NCBI RefSeq assembly: GCF_034424545.1
Contig: NZ_CP139970.1
Coordinates: 2,108,001-2,172,000, forward strand
DNA: 64,000 bases
Reading direction: 5' to 3'
DNA from: Trinickia caryophylli
GTDB lineage: Bacteria; Pseudomonadota; Gammaproteobacteria; Burkholderiales; Burkholderiaceae
Position 1 is the stretch's first letter. Every line of letters starts with the position of its first letter. Below the pieces are notes generated by a model, which worked only from the letters and a program-made list of their open reading frames with translations, searched no databases and was not told the DNA's origin. The position numbers and the translations under genes are program-made. Below, piece after piece: positions 8,458 through 18,303 of this stretch.

Positions 8458-9540
8458 TTATTTCACGGCCGCGCAATTCGCGCTTGCCGGCGCGGCCATG
8501 CGCATGCGAACACGGCGCGCGAGCCCGCCGATCCACGCGCGCAACGCCGTGTCGGAGGCCACCGCCACCACCGAGCGCGCCATGATCCGATACACCTGCT
8601 TGCGGCCGATCTTCGATATCGCTTGCGGATCGAGCCAGCGGTCGTTGTCGACGAGCAGTCGCAACGTCTCGAGCCCGATCGCGATGGGCCAGATGCAGGC
8701 GAGCCGCAGCCGGATCGCGCCGCGTGAAATCGCCAGCGTATAGGCCAGCGCGTCGTCATAGAGCGCAAGCGTGTGCTCGACGAGTTCGAGCATCAGCGGC
8801 CGCGCGCGCATCGAGGCATCCGCCGTCAGCAACATCGCCGGCGTGAGGCCATGGCGCGCGAGCATCGACGCGGGCAGATAGCAGCGGCCGATGCGCAGGT
8901 CGCGCGCGCAGTCGCGCAGCACGTTCGTCATCTGCAATGCCTTGCCGAAGCGCACGCCGCGCCCGATCATTCGCGCGGGCGTGTCCTTGAAGCTGCCCGG
9001 CAGATGCGCGAGCGTCATCTTCGACCAGAATTCGCCCACGCAGCCGGCCACAAGGTACGTGTAGCGATCGAGTTCGGCCAGCTCGCCGAGCGCCGCGATC
9101 TCACCCGAGCGCTCGTCGGGAAACGTGCGCAGGTCGAACTCCATGCCCGTCGTCAGCGTCGTCACGATCTCACGCACGGCGGCGCGATCGGTGGCGTCGA
9201 GCCCGTCGATCAGAGCAAGCGCCGGCCCGATCGATTCGAGCAGCACCTTTTCGTCGGTCACGGTTTGATGTGCCGCCGCTTCGGCCCCGATCCGGCGCGC
9301 GGCTTCGTCGTCGCCGCCCGAAGCATTCACGCGCTCCCTCAACGCAAGCAGTAGTTCGAGCCGCTTCGGAGGCGCGATCAGGGTCGTGTCCGCGATCGTA
9401 TCGGCGGCCCGCGCCAGCAGATACGCAAGCGCGATCGGATCGCGCATGCCGGCCGGCAGCACACGCAGCGTGAGGTAGAACGAGCGTGAAACGCCCTTGA
9501 GCAGCGGGCCGAGCAGATAGCCTCGAGCGGTCTGAGACAT
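8458..9540 (-). CDS. Squalene/phytoene synthase family protein
   Basis: This 360-residue all-helical prenyl synthase should join two isoprenoid diphosphates head to head. Both Asp-rich motifs are present: DTIAD (residues 47-51) and NVLRDCARD near 207-212, followed by IGRCYLP, the usual continuation of the second motif. SRSFYLTLRVLP near residue 18 is the conserved substrate-binding start of the fold. The overall pattern suits squalene synthase (farnesyl-diphosphate farnesyltransferase) more than a carotenoid enzyme, and hopanoid precursors are a plausible product. However, no hpn or crt partner genes lie nearby. The ATG at 9540 fits the family start; the frame stays open further upstream without homology. 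Confidence 0.82.
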   Translation of the reverse strand: MSQTARGYLLGPLLKGVSRSFYLTLRVLPAGMRDPIALAYLLARAADTIADTTLIAPPKRLELLLALRERVNASGGDDEAARRIGAEAAAHQTVTDEKVLLESIGPALALIDGLDATDRAAVREIVTTLTTGMEFDLRTFPDERSGEIAALGELAELDRYTYLVAGCVGEFWSKMTLAHLPGSFKDTPARMIGRGVRFGKALQMTNVLRDCARDLRIGRCYLPASMLARHGLTPAMLLTADASMRARPLMLELVEHTLALYDDALAYTLAISRGAIRLRLACIWPIAIGLETLRLLVDNDRWLDPQAISKIGRKQVYRIMARSVVAVASDTALRAWIGGLARRVRMRMAAPASANCAAVK

Positions 9541-9772
9541 GGATGCGGTACTTGTCGAATTCGGTGAGTCCGGCACGATCGGAGCAAGCGCCCTGCGGGA
9601 AGACGGCCCAGGTGCCGAAACACGGACTCCAGCCGGCCGATGAAGCGCTCGCTCGCGCCGACGTACGGCGCAGCCGAATTGTAGCCGCGTGTGACCGCGC
9701 CGCGCCGCCAGCACGCCGCAGGCACGCCCATATTCCTCGGGACCGGCGGACCACGGCCCGCCGGTTCTGGAA

Positions 9773-10675
9773 TTACGCACGCGGTCTGTCCACGCCCATC
9801 TCACCTCTGCCGCGCGCTTGCGGACCGACCATCGACACGAGCGCGAGCCCGAGCAGGATCGCCGCCATGCCGGCCACGTCCTTCGGCCGCAAAGCATTGC
9901 CGAGGAAGACGTAGTCCATCAGCGCCGTGACCACCGGCACGAGGTAAAAGAGGCTCGTCACGTTGACGAGATTGCCGCGTCGCACGAGCACGAAAAACAG
10001 CAGTTGCGCGGCAATCGAGATCACGATGGCAAGCCAGAAGAGCGAAACGAGGAACGGCATGTCGAACGCCACCGCCCACGGCTCGAACGGCGCGAAGAGC
10101 GCGCAAAGCGCGAAACCGACGAAGTTCTGCAGCGGCAGCACATCGACCGGCCCCTGCTTGATGCGCTTTTGCGCGATCGCGCCCACGGTCATGCACACGA
10201 GCGCGAGCAGCGCGAAGGTCATGCCGTCGGCTGTCGAATGCAACGTGCGATCGTCGAAGAGCACGATCGCCGCCAATCCCGCCAGCGCGACGATGAGCCC
10301 GGCGATGCGTTGTACCGAAAAGCGCCGCTCGGTCGCGAGCAACGTCAGAATCGGCTGTGCCCCGAGAATCACGGCGGCAATGCCGGGCGTCAACCCGCGC
10401 TCGAGCGCCAGGAAATAGCAGATCGAGTAGCCGCCCGTGAGCAGCGCCCCCGCGCCCGCCACCTGCAGGCGGGTGCCGCGCGCCGGCAGCCATCGCCCGC
10501 GCGCCGCGCCGACGACGGCAAGCACGAGCGACGCGAGCGCAAAACGCAGCAGCAGAAAAGCCGCGGCGCTCGCATGCTGCACGCCCAGTTCCGCGAAAAT
10601 GGCGCCGCTGCTCCAAAGGAGCACGAACAGCGCCGTTGCACCATATGCCGCGAAAGCGGCTCTGATGGAAGCCAT
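9773..10675 (-). CDS. EamA/DMT family transporter
   Basis: This roughly 300-residue integral membrane protein of the drug/metabolite transporter superfamily has about ten transmembrane helices in two EamA repeats. Visible landmarks are LFVLLWSSGAIFAELGVQHASAAAFLLLRFALA at the start of repeat one and ITSLFYLVPVVTALMDYVFLGNAL near the end of repeat two, both typical of EamA proteins. The start at 10675 has AGGTGA at correct spacing, and a TTG six bases further upstream is less likely. Substrate specificity cannot be predicted. Confidence 0.88.
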   Translation of the reverse strand: MASIRAAFAAYGATALFVLLWSSGAIFAELGVQHASAAAFLLLRFALASLVLAVVGAARGRWLPARGTRLQVAGAGALLTGGYSICYFLALERGLTPGIAAVILGAQPILTLLATERRFSVQRIAGLIVALAGLAAIVLFDDRTLHSTADGMTFALLALVCMTVGAIAQKRIKQGPVDVLPLQNFVGFALCALFAPFEPWAVAFDMPFLVSLFWLAIVISIAAQLLFFVLVRRGNLVNVTSLFYLVPVVTALMDYVFLGNALRPKDVAGMAAILLGLALVSMVGPQARGRGEMGVDRPRA

Positions 10676-10792
10676 GAACAATCACCTGAATGTCGGATGC
10701 GTTGATCTCGCAGGCATGCCACGACACGCGCAGCCTTATGGCAACGCGGGAGCGTCGGTCGACAGCCTGATCGGGAAAACGGAGTTCGGCGC

Positions 10793-10999
10793 TTAGTGGC
10801 GCACGACTGCCGCGCAAGGCGGTGCAATTGCTGCCACGACAGCAACTGCCACGACCGCTGCGACTGCAGCGGCAACGTGCCCGCCGGACGGCGGCGACAG
10901 GACAACAGGAGGCGAAGCCACACCGCACGCGCGTGCCGCGCCGCCGGCATGAATGCCGGAGTGCGAAACAGCGGTGATTGCGGGCGAGGCGTTCGTCAT
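10793..10999 (-). CDS. Possible small hydrophobic protein (weak)
   Basis: This 68-codon frame would encode one Ala/Val-rich hydrophobic segment (GGHVAAAVAAVVAVAVVAA) after a polar N-terminus. No clear ribosome site precedes the ATG and the composition is low-complexity, so it may be spurious. It lies in the roughly 500-bp space between the EamA and DUF2784 genes, which otherwise shows no gene. Confidence 0.22.
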   Translation of the reverse strand: MTNASPAITAVSHSGIHAGGAARACGVASPPVVLSPPSGGHVAAAVAAVVAVAVVAAIAPPCAAVVRH

Positions 11000-11184
11000 G
11001 GCGTGAAAGATTCGGCTCGAATACGAAACGAGCGATGCGCTAGCTTAACCGCATAAAACAGCGAAGGCAATCGATTCCCCCGACGATTCTCCGCCGATCT
11101 CCGCTGCATCGGGAAGCTCGCAAATCGTCCGCCGCCTATACTCGCGAACGTATCGACTCCGGCTGCGCTGCGCGCGCCAATGCC

Positions 11185-11565
11185 ATGTCCGTCACGACCT
11201 TGGCCGATATCGTCCTGCTCGTCCATGCATGCGTGGTGCTCTTCATCGTCGGCGGCTTCGTCGCGATTCTGATCGGGCACCGGTTTGGCTGGCCGTGGGT
11301 GCGTTCGCCCGTTTTTCGCTTCGCCCATCTTTGCGCGATCGGCATCGTCGCTCTGCTCGCGCTTTTCGACGTGCCATGCCCGCTCACCTGGTTCGAAGGC
11401 TGGCTCAGGCAGGATCGGACGATGCCGCAAGGATGGGTCGCCTATTGGGTTGCGCGCCTGCTTTATTACGATCTGCCGACATGGGTCTTCACGGCCGCCT
11501 ATGTGGCGTTCGCACTCGCCGTGCTCGTGGCCTGGCGCTTTGTTCCGCCGCGCACACGCCGTTGA
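11185..11565 (+). CDS. DUF2784 family membrane protein
   Basis: This 126-residue protein starts with two hydrophobic stretches (LADIVLLVHACVVLFIVGGFVAILIG and a following FAHLCAIGIVALLALF). It then shows the family-typical CPLTWFEGWLRQ and ends in another membrane segment (WVFTAAYVAFALAVLVAWRF), about three to four transmembrane helices in all. DUF2784 members are small bacterial membrane proteins with no known function. The gene is followed within 30 bp by the convergent TPR gene. Confidence 0.82.
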   Translation: MSVTTLADIVLLVHACVVLFIVGGFVAILIGHRFGWPWVRSPVFRFAHLCAIGIVALLALFDVPCPLTWFEGWLRQDRTMPQGWVAYWVARLLYYDLPTWVFTAAYVAFALAVLVAWRFVPPRTRR

Positions 11566-11590
11566 CTGCGGCGCTCTTCGTTGGCGAGGT

Positions 11591-13351
11591 CTATCGCACC
11601 TGCCCCGCCGCGAGCAGTTGCGCGGCTCTGCGCGCGACAGCGTCAGCCTCGCGCGCCCGCCCGGTCTCCCTGTAGAGCCGCGAGAGGTTGCCGAGCACGC
11701 GGGCGTAGTCCTGGCCGTGCGCGGCCGGGTCCGCACGCGCCAACACCTCGTAGCGCGCGATGGCCTCGCGGTAGGCTGTTTCCGCCCCCCGCGCGCGGTG
11801 CGTCCGGCTCAGCAGCACGCCCAGATTGTTGAGCGTGCGGGCCTCGTCGGCCCGGTAAGCCGCCGGCTCTCGCCGTGCGAGACGCCGAAAGATACCGAGT
11901 GCTTCGCGGTATGCGCGTTGTGCGCGCTCGGGGTGCGCTTGCGCACGCTCGAGCGCGCCGAAGTTCGCCAGCGTGCGCGCAAGATCGGCACCGTTGAGCA
12001 TAAAACTCTCCGCAGCCAGTTGCCGGCGCAGCGAGAGCGCTTCGGAATAGGCGCCGTAGGCGGCCGCGCGATCGCCCGCCGCCGAATAGACGTTGCCGAG
12101 GTTGCCGAGCGTGCGTGCGAGCACGGGCCGGTATAGCGCCGGCGAACCGCTCACGAGCCGGCGCTGGATGCCGAGCGCTTCCTCGTAGGCGCGCTTCGCA
12201 TCGTCGTTGAGCCGCACGGCCTCGTACAGTACGCCGAGATCGTTCAGCGTCGCCGCGACGGACGCTTCGTAAGCCCTCGGGTCCCGTTGCGCGAGCGCAC
12301 GTTCGAGATTGAGCGCCTCCCGATAGAGATCGATGGCATCGCCCGGCCGCTGCGCGTCGCGATAGAGCAGCGCGAGGCTTTCGAACGTCGTGGCGACAGC
12401 CGGGGCGTAGGTGGGCGGATCGGTGCGCGCCAGCGCCCAGAAATGCGCGAGCGCGCGCAAATAGGCCATTTCCGCATCCTGCGGCAATTGCAGCGCGGCA
12501 TACAGCCGTCCGAGCCGGGCCGAGGTACGGGCGATCGCCGCGCGCCAGCGAGCAGGATTGTCATGCGCCAACCGTTGATACCGCGAAAGCAGCGCTTCGT
12601 AGACCGGCTGGGCCTGCTCGTATGCGCTCTCTTCATCGAGCATGTCCGCATAGGTGGCAGCCGCCTCGATGTTGGCGGGCTGAGCCGCGTAGGCGCCCTT
12701 CGCATAAACCAGCGCGCGATCGGGCGCGAAGCGCAGCCATTCCACGGTTGCGGCCGTGTGCCGGCGCGCCGCCAGAAGCGGCGGATCCTGGCCCGGTTCG
12801 GCGATTTGCCCGGCCAGCAGGCGCGCGGCGGTATCGAAATCGAGCGAGGCGATCGCGTGGTCGACTTCGAGTTCGCGGGGATCGGACGTACGCGTCACCG
12901 ACGTGTCGTGGCGCAAGCGCCAATAACGCTCGCCCCAGCGGCGAGCGAGCGCCACGAAATCGAGGCCCGGGCTTGCGCGCGCGCGGGTGGCCAACGCAAC
13001 GAGCAAGGGCGCGAGGCGGTGCATGGCCTGCGGATCGGCGCTCGCCGCCACGGCGGCCATGATCGAATTGGCGGCATGCGCGAATGCGGCGCGGCGATTG
13101 CTGTCGAGCCCCGCGCCGCGCAGTCCGGCCTCGAGCGCCTGCACGAGCTCGCGCGCGGATGCAGCGGGCAGTCCGCAATCGGCATCGAGCCGCGGTGCCG
13201 GCGCCCCACGCTCGGCAAATACGGGCGAGCAGGCAGGCCCGTGCGCGGCCTGTCCGGGCACCTCGACGAAGGCCCACGCGGATGCCATCGCAGCCCCCGC
13301 CAAGGCTGCGCCGGCGCATCGATACCACGACTTCCCGCTCATGCTCGTCAT
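11591..13351 (-). CDS. Exported tetratricopeptide-repeat protein
   Basis: This roughly 586-residue protein has a probable signal peptide or N-terminal membrane segment (WYRCAGAALAGAAMASAWAF) and then a long series of TPR helices. In the C-terminal half the repeats are regular, about 42-48 residues each, of the type ARTLNNLGVLYxxxxxxxxAExAYREALxIxRRLA. That resembles the tandem TPR_12/kinesin-light-chain type used for protein-protein binding. No catalytic domain is present. The start is uncertain among three nearby ATGs (13369, 13351, 13342); 13351 has a GGCGGG just upstream. It is divergent from the zinc-ribbon gene. Its role is unknown, probably a periplasmic scaffold. Confidence 0.75.
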   Translation of the reverse strand: MTSMSGKSWYRCAGAALAGAAMASAWAFVEVPGQAAHGPACSPVFAERGAPAPRLDADCGLPAASARELVQALEAGLRGAGLDSNRRAAFAHAANSIMAAVAASADPQAMHRLAPLLVALATRARASPGLDFVALARRWGERYWRLRHDTSVTRTSDPRELEVDHAIASLDFDTAARLLAGQIAEPGQDPPLLAARRHTAATVEWLRFAPDRALVYAKGAYAAQPANIEAAATYADMLDEESAYEQAQPVYEALLSRYQRLAHDNPARWRAAIARTSARLGRLYAALQLPQDAEMAYLRALAHFWALARTDPPTYAPAVATTFESLALLYRDAQRPGDAIDLYREALNLERALAQRDPRAYEASVAATLNDLGVLYEAVRLNDDAKRAYEEALGIQRRLVSGSPALYRPVLARTLGNLGNVYSAAGDRAAAYGAYSEALSLRRQLAAESFMLNGADLARTLANFGALERAQAHPERAQRAYREALGIFRRLARREPAAYRADEARTLNNLGVLLSRTHRARGAETAYREAIARYEVLARADPAAHGQDYARVLGNLSRLYRETGRAREADAVARRAAQLLAAGQVR

Positions 13352-13624
13352 CCCGCCGCGGCAGCGCATTCCCGCCCGCTATTCGCATCAGGAACGTTCG
13401 CGCCGCTTTAGTATGTTAGGCAGCGTACGCCCGCTTGGCATCGCCAATTGATCTTTGGCGTGCCGCGACACATAGTGGCCCGGAATATTGCGCGCTCGAC
13501 GCCTCCATGGGCGCACCGCTTCCTTCCCGATGTTTGCGCTTCGCCCGCGCCTCCGGGGCGCCGAGGCGAAACGACGTTCGCTCGCATGCTGGCGGCGCAG
13601 CACTGGCGAGCCCAGGGCGCCACG

Positions 13625-15043
13625 ATGTCTCCCGCTTCCCCGTCCGGACGAACGAATCCGCCACCGATGCGCACGACACACACCGCCTGCCTGCGTTGCG
13701 GCGCGCCCGTGTCCGGCGCGTGGCGGCACTGCGCGCGGTGCGGCCTGCGATTGCTGCCGCCCAGGCGGCCGGCGGGCCCGCTCGACGATACCGGGCCTGA
13801 CGAACCCGGCGATCGGATCGACGATCACCCGGGGCCGCCGGTACCGATGGAGCAACCGCCACTGCGCGAACGCATCGTCGGACAATTGCCGCGCCGGTGG
13901 AGCGCCGCCGACGCGAATGGCGCCCGGCGCTGGAGCCTGCCGGCCGGGCTCGCCCTCACTCTGCTCGGTTTTGCGTTGGCCTTTGGCGCTTATGTGATCG
14001 GCGAGGACGAACGCGACGCAGCGCCCGCACAAGTCGAGCGGCATGCGCAGGAGCCGTATGAAGCGGATTCGCATCGCAGCCGGACGCTGGCGGTACGCGA
14101 GCCCCCGTTGTCCGAGTTGTCGTCGCTTTCGCCGCAAGGAATGCTCGCGTTGATCCAGGCGCAAATCGACGGCGTACGTGCCGAAAATGCCGAAGATGCC
14201 GCGCGCGCAAGTCAGCGCAGACACGGTCGGCCAGCCCGCATCGCCGAGGACGGCGAACGCTCGGCTTCCCCCCCGCCGCCCTCGTCCGGTCCGGATAGCG
14301 CCGAAACGCGGCGCAAGAGCACGCGCGTGCCGACGCAGGCAGCCACGCGCCGGCATGGCACGCGCGCAGGCACCGCCGCCAACGCTGCAGCCGACGCGAG
14401 CCCGGCGCCGTCTGCAGCGCCGCAGACCGGGCTGCTTCCGAGCGCCCCCGCTCCGTCGCCGGGCGCGGGGACCTTGGCGCCCGCCGCCTCTCCGGCACAT
14501 CCGGGCCCCGATGCGCCACGGGATGGGTCGGCCGCACTTGCGCCCGCGCCCGCGCCGCCGTTGCTCGCGGCACCGACGGGAGCCGAAACGAGCCGCCTGT
14601 CGCCCACAACGGCGCCGCCGTCGCCGCACGTGGCGGGCGAGCTCGCACCGGGCGGCGTCACACCGGGCGGAGCCGCGCCGAGCGAAGCCATGCCGGGCGA
14701 ATCAAAGCCAGACGAATCCACACCGGGTGAGTCCGCACCGGGTGAGTCCTCGGCATCGGGCAAGCCGAAGAATCTGGCCTGGGCCGGAACCGTACGGCGG
14801 GAACGGGCAATTCCCGCGCGCACGATGGCGCACGTGTCCGCGCAGTCCTCGCATAAAACGCGGCGCGGCGCCAAACCACGGGGAGCTGAGCGCGCCGTTG
14901 CCACGGCCCCGCGCGATCGCTTGGCCGCGCTTCGCGCCGCGCCCAGGCCGCCGCTCGCATGGCCGTTCGAAATACCGGCCGAGCCGCACCGCCGACAACT
15001 CGATCTCACGCAGGCTCAGTCAGCGCTCTATCGCGGTCATTGA
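13625..15043 (+). CDS. Zinc-ribbon, single-TM, Pro/Ala-rich protein
   Basis: This 472-residue product has an N-terminal zinc ribbon (two CxxC pairs, cysteines near 22, 25, 36 and 39, as CLRCG...CARCG), a basic/acidic linker and one transmembrane helix (about 104-126, WSLPAGLALTLLGFALAFGAYVIG). A long low-complexity region rich in Ala, Pro, Ser, Gly and charged residues follows. Near 340-380 it carries pentapeptide-like repeats (PGES, PDES). The C-terminal ~70 residues are basic. The cytoplasmic zinc ribbon with a long disordered tail resembles the layout of some zinc-ribbon membrane proteins of unknown function. Exact start is not certain: frames upstream remain open, but the ATG at 13625 begins just before the ribbon. 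No family is recognised. Confidence 0.6.
   Translation: MSPASPSGRTNPPPMRTTHTACLRCGAPVSGAWRHCARCGLRLLPPRRPAGPLDDTGPDEPGDRIDDHPGPPVPMEQPPLRERIVGQLPRRWSAADANGARRWSLPAGLALTLLGFALAFGAYVIGEDERDAAPAQVERHAQEPYEADSHRSRTLAVREPPLSELSSLSPQGMLALIQAQIDGVRAENAEDAARASQRRHGRPARIAEDGERSASPPPPSSGPDSAETRRKSTRVPTQAATRRHGTRAGTAANAAADASPAPSAAPQTGLLPSAPAPSPGAGTLAPAASPAHPGPDAPRDGSAALAPAPAPPLLAAPTGAETSRLSPTTAPPSPHVAGELAPGGVTPGGAAPSEAMPGESKPDESTPGESAPGESSASGKPKNLAWAGTVRRERAIPARTMAHVSAQSSHKTRRGAKPRGAERAVATAPRDRLAALRAAPRPPLAWPFEIPAEPHRRQLDLTQAQSALYRGH
14641..14757 (+). repeat. Degenerate 15-bp tandem repeats inside the zinc-ribbon protein gene
   Basis: About seven imperfect 15-bp units encode five-residue blocks such as GGVTP, GGAAP, GESKP, DESTP, GESAP and GESSA. 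The DNA copies share cores like CCGGGTGAGTCC. Unit number could vary between strains by slippage. Confidence 0.65.
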
Positions 15044-15076
15044 CGGCGCACGGCGCCTCCACACCGGCCGTTCGAC

Positions 15077-16777
15077 TCAGTGCCCAGCCCGAGCATGGAG
15101 TGCCTGCTCGCGGATCTGCCCGAGCGTGGCGTTGGGCGTGCTGACTTCCTGCGGTATGCGGATCTCGATGAGCGCAGGCAGACCGCTTGCGATCGAACGC
15201 TCGAGCGCCGGTGCAAAATCGGCTGTGCAAAGGACCGTCTCGCCATGCGCGCCGAACGAGCGGGCGAAGGCTGCGAAATCCGGATTCGTGAGCCCCGTGC
15301 CATGCGTGCGGCCCGGATAATGGCGCTCCTGATGCATGCGGATCGTGCCGTAATGCCCGTTGTTGACAACGATAAAGATCGCGGCGAGGCCATATTGCAT
15401 GGCTGTCGCCAGCTCGTGCCCCGCCATCATGAAGCAGCCATCGCCCGCAAGGGCCACGGCGATGCGCTCCGGATGCATGGCCTTCGCCGCCAGCGCGGCC
15501 GGTACGCCGTAGCCCATCGCGCCGCTCGTCGGCGCGAGCTGTGTTTTGAAGCGTCGATACGCGAAATGCCGGTGCAGCCAGATGGCATAGTTGCCGGCGC
15601 CATTCGTGAGGATCGCATCGTCGGGCAGGCGCGCGCGCAATTGCGCCATGATCTCGCCGAGTTGAACGTCTCCCATCATCGGGCGCGGCTCGCGCCATTG
15701 CAGATAGGCGCGATGCGCTTCTTGCGCGGTACCTGACCATACCTGCGGCCCGCGCGGCTCGAGCGACGCCAGTGCGGCGGCGATTTCGGGCATGCCCGAG
15801 ACGATCGGCAGATCGGCGGCATAAACACGGCCCAGCTCTTCGGCTCCCTGGTGCACATGAACCAGGGTCTGCTTCGTCCTGGGAATGTCGAGCAGCGTAT
15901 AGCCGCCCGTGGTTGCCTCGCCCAGACGCGGGCCGATCACGAGCAGCAGATCCGCGTCGCGAATACGCTGCGCGAGCGCCGGGTTGATGCCGAGCCCCAC
16001 GTCGCCCGCATAGTTCGGATGTTCGTTGTCGAGCGTGTCCTGGTAGCGGAATGCGCAGCCTACGGGCAACGCCCAGCGCTCGACGAACCGGCGCAGATCC
16101 TCGCAGGCCGCGGCCGTCCAGCCGCTGCCGCCGACGATCGCCATGGGCCTTTGCGCTGCCTCCAGCAGCGAGCGCAGCCGTTCGATCTGGGCCGGCGCGG
16201 GCGCTGCGGCCACGCGCTGATAGGCCGGTGCGGGCGGCACGGCGGGGCACGTTTCGGACAGCACGTCTTCGGGCAGCGCGAGCACGACAGGCCCCGGCCG
16301 CCCCGAGCAGGCCGTGTGAAACGCGTGGCTCAGGTATTCGGGAATGCGCCTCGGATCGTCGATCTGCGCGACCCATTTGGCCATCTGGCCGAACATGCGC
16401 CGATAGTCGATTTCCTGAAAGGCCTCTCGGTCCAGATGCCCGCGAGCGCATTGGCCGATGAAGAGAATCATCGGCGTGGAATCCTGGAACGCCGTGTGGA
16501 CACCGATGGAAGCATGCGTCGCACCGGGCCCGCGCGTGACGAATGCAATGCCGGGCCGGCCCGTCAGTTTGCCCGTCGCCTCGGCCATCGTCGCGGCAGC
16601 GGCCTCATGGCGGCAGACGAACGTTTTGATACGCTCGCCCTCGTCGTGCAGCGCATCGAGCACTGCGAGAAAGCTCTCGCCCGGCACGCAGAAAAGGCGA
16701 TCGACACCGTGCGTCACGAGCGCATCGACGATCAGACGCGCCCCCGTCGTCACAGCGGAACCTGCGGCATGAACCAT
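15077..16777 (-). CDS. ThDP-dependent enzyme, acetolactate synthase/decarboxylase-like
   Basis: This 566-residue ThDP-binding enzyme has the three-domain layout of acetolactate synthase, benzoylformate decarboxylase and relatives. The catalytic glutamate is in [15 protein letters not shown] (E34), followed by [24 protein letters not shown], a central domain ([23 protein letters not shown]), and the C-terminal cofactor motif [20 protein letters not shown]...NNGHYG near 440-470. No ilvN-type regulatory subunit gene adjoins it, which argues against a biosynthetic ALS. A catabolic decarboxylase, ligase or carboligase is likelier. It is followed downstream by the zinc-ribbon gene in convergent orientation. 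Substrate unknown. Confidence 0.85.
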   Translation of the reverse strand: MVHAAGSAVTTGARLIVDALVTHGVDRLFCVPGESFLAVLDALHDEGERIKTFVCRHEAAAATMAEATGKLTGRPGIAFVTRGPGATHASIGVHTAFQDSTPMILFIGQCARGHLDREAFQEIDYRRMFGQMAKWVAQIDDPRRIPEYLSHAFHTACSGRPGPVVLALPEDVLSETCPAVPPAPAYQRVAAAPAPAQIERLRSLLEAAQRPMAIVGGSGWTAAACEDLRRFVERWALPVGCAFRYQDTLDNEHPNYAGDVGLGINPALAQRIRDADLLLVIGPRLGEATTGGYTLLDIPRTKQTLVHVHQGAEELGRVYAADLPIVSGMPEIAAALASLEPRGPQVWSGTAQEAHRAYLQWREPRPMMGDVQLGEIMAQLRARLPDDAILTNGAGNYAIWLHRHFAYRRFKTQLAPTSGAMGYGVPAALAAKAMHPERIAVALAGDGCFMMAGHELATAMQYGLAAIFIVVNNGHYGTIRMHQERHYPGRTHGTGLTNPDFAAFARSFGAHGETVLCTADFAPALERSIASGLPALIEIRIPQEVSTPNATLGQIREQALHARAGH

Positions 16778-16886
16778 GATGCGGTGACCTCCTGTACCTG
16801 GTGTTCGAATGGAAGGACATCCACTTCAATCGCTGAAGCGATCATTGTTGCGCGAGGCAGAAGGGGCGCGTTCGAATTCGGACGCC

Positions 16887-18275
16887 TCAGCACTCCACGA
16901 TGTTGACGGCCAGCCCGCCGCGCGACGTTTCCTTGTACTTGGTCTTCATGTCTGCGCCGGTCTCGCGCATGGTCTTGATGACCGAGTCGAGCGACACATA
17001 GTGGCTGCCGTCGCCGCGCAGCGCCATGCGCGCGGCGTTGACGGCTTTCACTGAAGCCATCGCGTTGCGCTCGATACAGGGAATTTGCACCATGCCGCCC
17101 ACCGGGTCGCAGGTCAGGCCAAGATTGTGCTCCATGCCGATCTCCGCCGCATTCTCGACCTGCTTGGGCGTGCCGCCCATCACGGCGGCCAATGCGCCGG
17201 CCGCCATCGAACATGCCACGCCGACTTCGCCCTGGCAACCCACTTCGGCCCCCGAGATCGACGCATTGAGCTTGTAGAGAATGCCGATGGCCGCGGCCGT
17301 CAGCAGAAAATCGATCACGCCCGCATCGTTCGCGCCGGGCACGAAGCGCGTGTAGTAGTGGAGCACGGCCGGGATGATGCCGGCCGCGCCGTTGGTCGGC
17401 GCCGTCACCACGCGCCCGCCCGCGGCGTTTTCCTCGTTGACGGCGATCGCATAGAGGTTGATCCAGTCAACCATCGAGAGCGGATCGCGCAGGCTCTGCT
17501 CAGGGTTGCCCGTCAACGCGCGGTAAAGCTGCGGTGCACGGCGCTTCACGTTGAAAGGCCCTGGCAGGTTGCCGTCCGCATCGGGGTTGCCGATCCCGCA
17601 CCCGCGTGCAACGCACGACTGCATGACGGCCCAGATCTTCAGCAAGCCCGCGCGCGTTTCCTCGTCGGTGTGCCAGGCGCGCTCGTTTTCCGCCATCAAC
17701 TGCGCGATCGACTTGCCCGTCGATGCACAGAGCCCGAGCAGCTCCGCGCCGGTTCGAAACGGGTGCGGCAGTTGCTCGGCGGCCGACAGCACCTTCGTAT
17801 TCGGCGCGCCCGCGGTCACGACGAAGCCGCCCCCCACCGAAAGATACGTCGACTCGCGCAGCATGGCCCCCGCCGCGTCGAGCGCGCGCAGCTTGAGCCC
17901 GTTCGGATGCTCGGGCAGCGCCTGCCGATAAAACGCGATCTGCTCCTTGGGTACGAAGCCGATCTCATGCCGGCCGAGCAGTGCGAGGCGCCGCGAATCG
18001 CGCACGGCGTCGAGGCGTGCCGCGACTGTCGCGGGATCCACCGTATCGGGCGCCTCGCCCATGAGGCCGAGCATCACGCCGCGATCGGTGCCGTGCCCTT
18101 TTCCGGTCGCGCCGAGCGAGCCGTAGAGCTCGACCTTGACCGACGCCGTGCCCGCAAGCAGCGCATCGCGTTCGAGCCCCTGCGCGAAAAGCAGCGCCGC
18201 GCGCATCGGGCCGACGGTATGCGAGCTCGACGGACCGATGCCGATTTTGAAGAGATCGAAAACGCTGACTGCCAT
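16887..18275 (-). CDS. sdaA: L-serine ammonia-lyase (iron-sulfur L-serine deaminase)
   Basis: This enzyme converts L-serine to pyruvate and ammonia with a [4Fe-4S] cluster. The 462-residue single chain starts with the beta-domain signature [24 protein letters not shown] and continues into the alpha domain with [41 protein letters not shown] and [23 protein letters not shown]. Conserved cysteines in [18 protein letters not shown] and LTCDPVGG fit the cluster ligands. The ATG at 18275 has GGAGAA upstream. Its neighbour on the same strand is the glycine-cleavage operon, one gene away. This fits a serine/glycine catabolic cluster in which glycine turned over by GcvPHT and serine feed pyruvate and one-carbon pools. 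Confidence 0.93.
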   Translation of the reverse strand: MAVSVFDLFKIGIGPSSSHTVGPMRAALLFAQGLERDALLAGTASVKVELYGSLGATGKGHGTDRGVMLGLMGEAPDTVDPATVAARLDAVRDSRRLALLGRHEIGFVPKEQIAFYRQALPEHPNGLKLRALDAAGAMLRESTYLSVGGGFVVTAGAPNTKVLSAAEQLPHPFRTGAELLGLCASTGKSIAQLMAENERAWHTDEETRAGLLKIWAVMQSCVARGCGIGNPDADGNLPGPFNVKRRAPQLYRALTGNPEQSLRDPLSMVDWINLYAIAVNEENAAGGRVVTAPTNGAAGIIPAVLHYYTRFVPGANDAGVIDFLLTAAAIGILYKLNASISGAEVGCQGEVGVACSMAAGALAAVMGGTPKQVENAAEIGMEHNLGLTCDPVGGMVQIPCIERNAMASVKAVNAARMALRGDGSHYVSLDSVIKTMRETGADMKTKYKETSRGGLAVNIVEC

Positions 18276-18303
18276 TGTTTCTCCGAATTCGAAAGGGTTG
18301 CGC

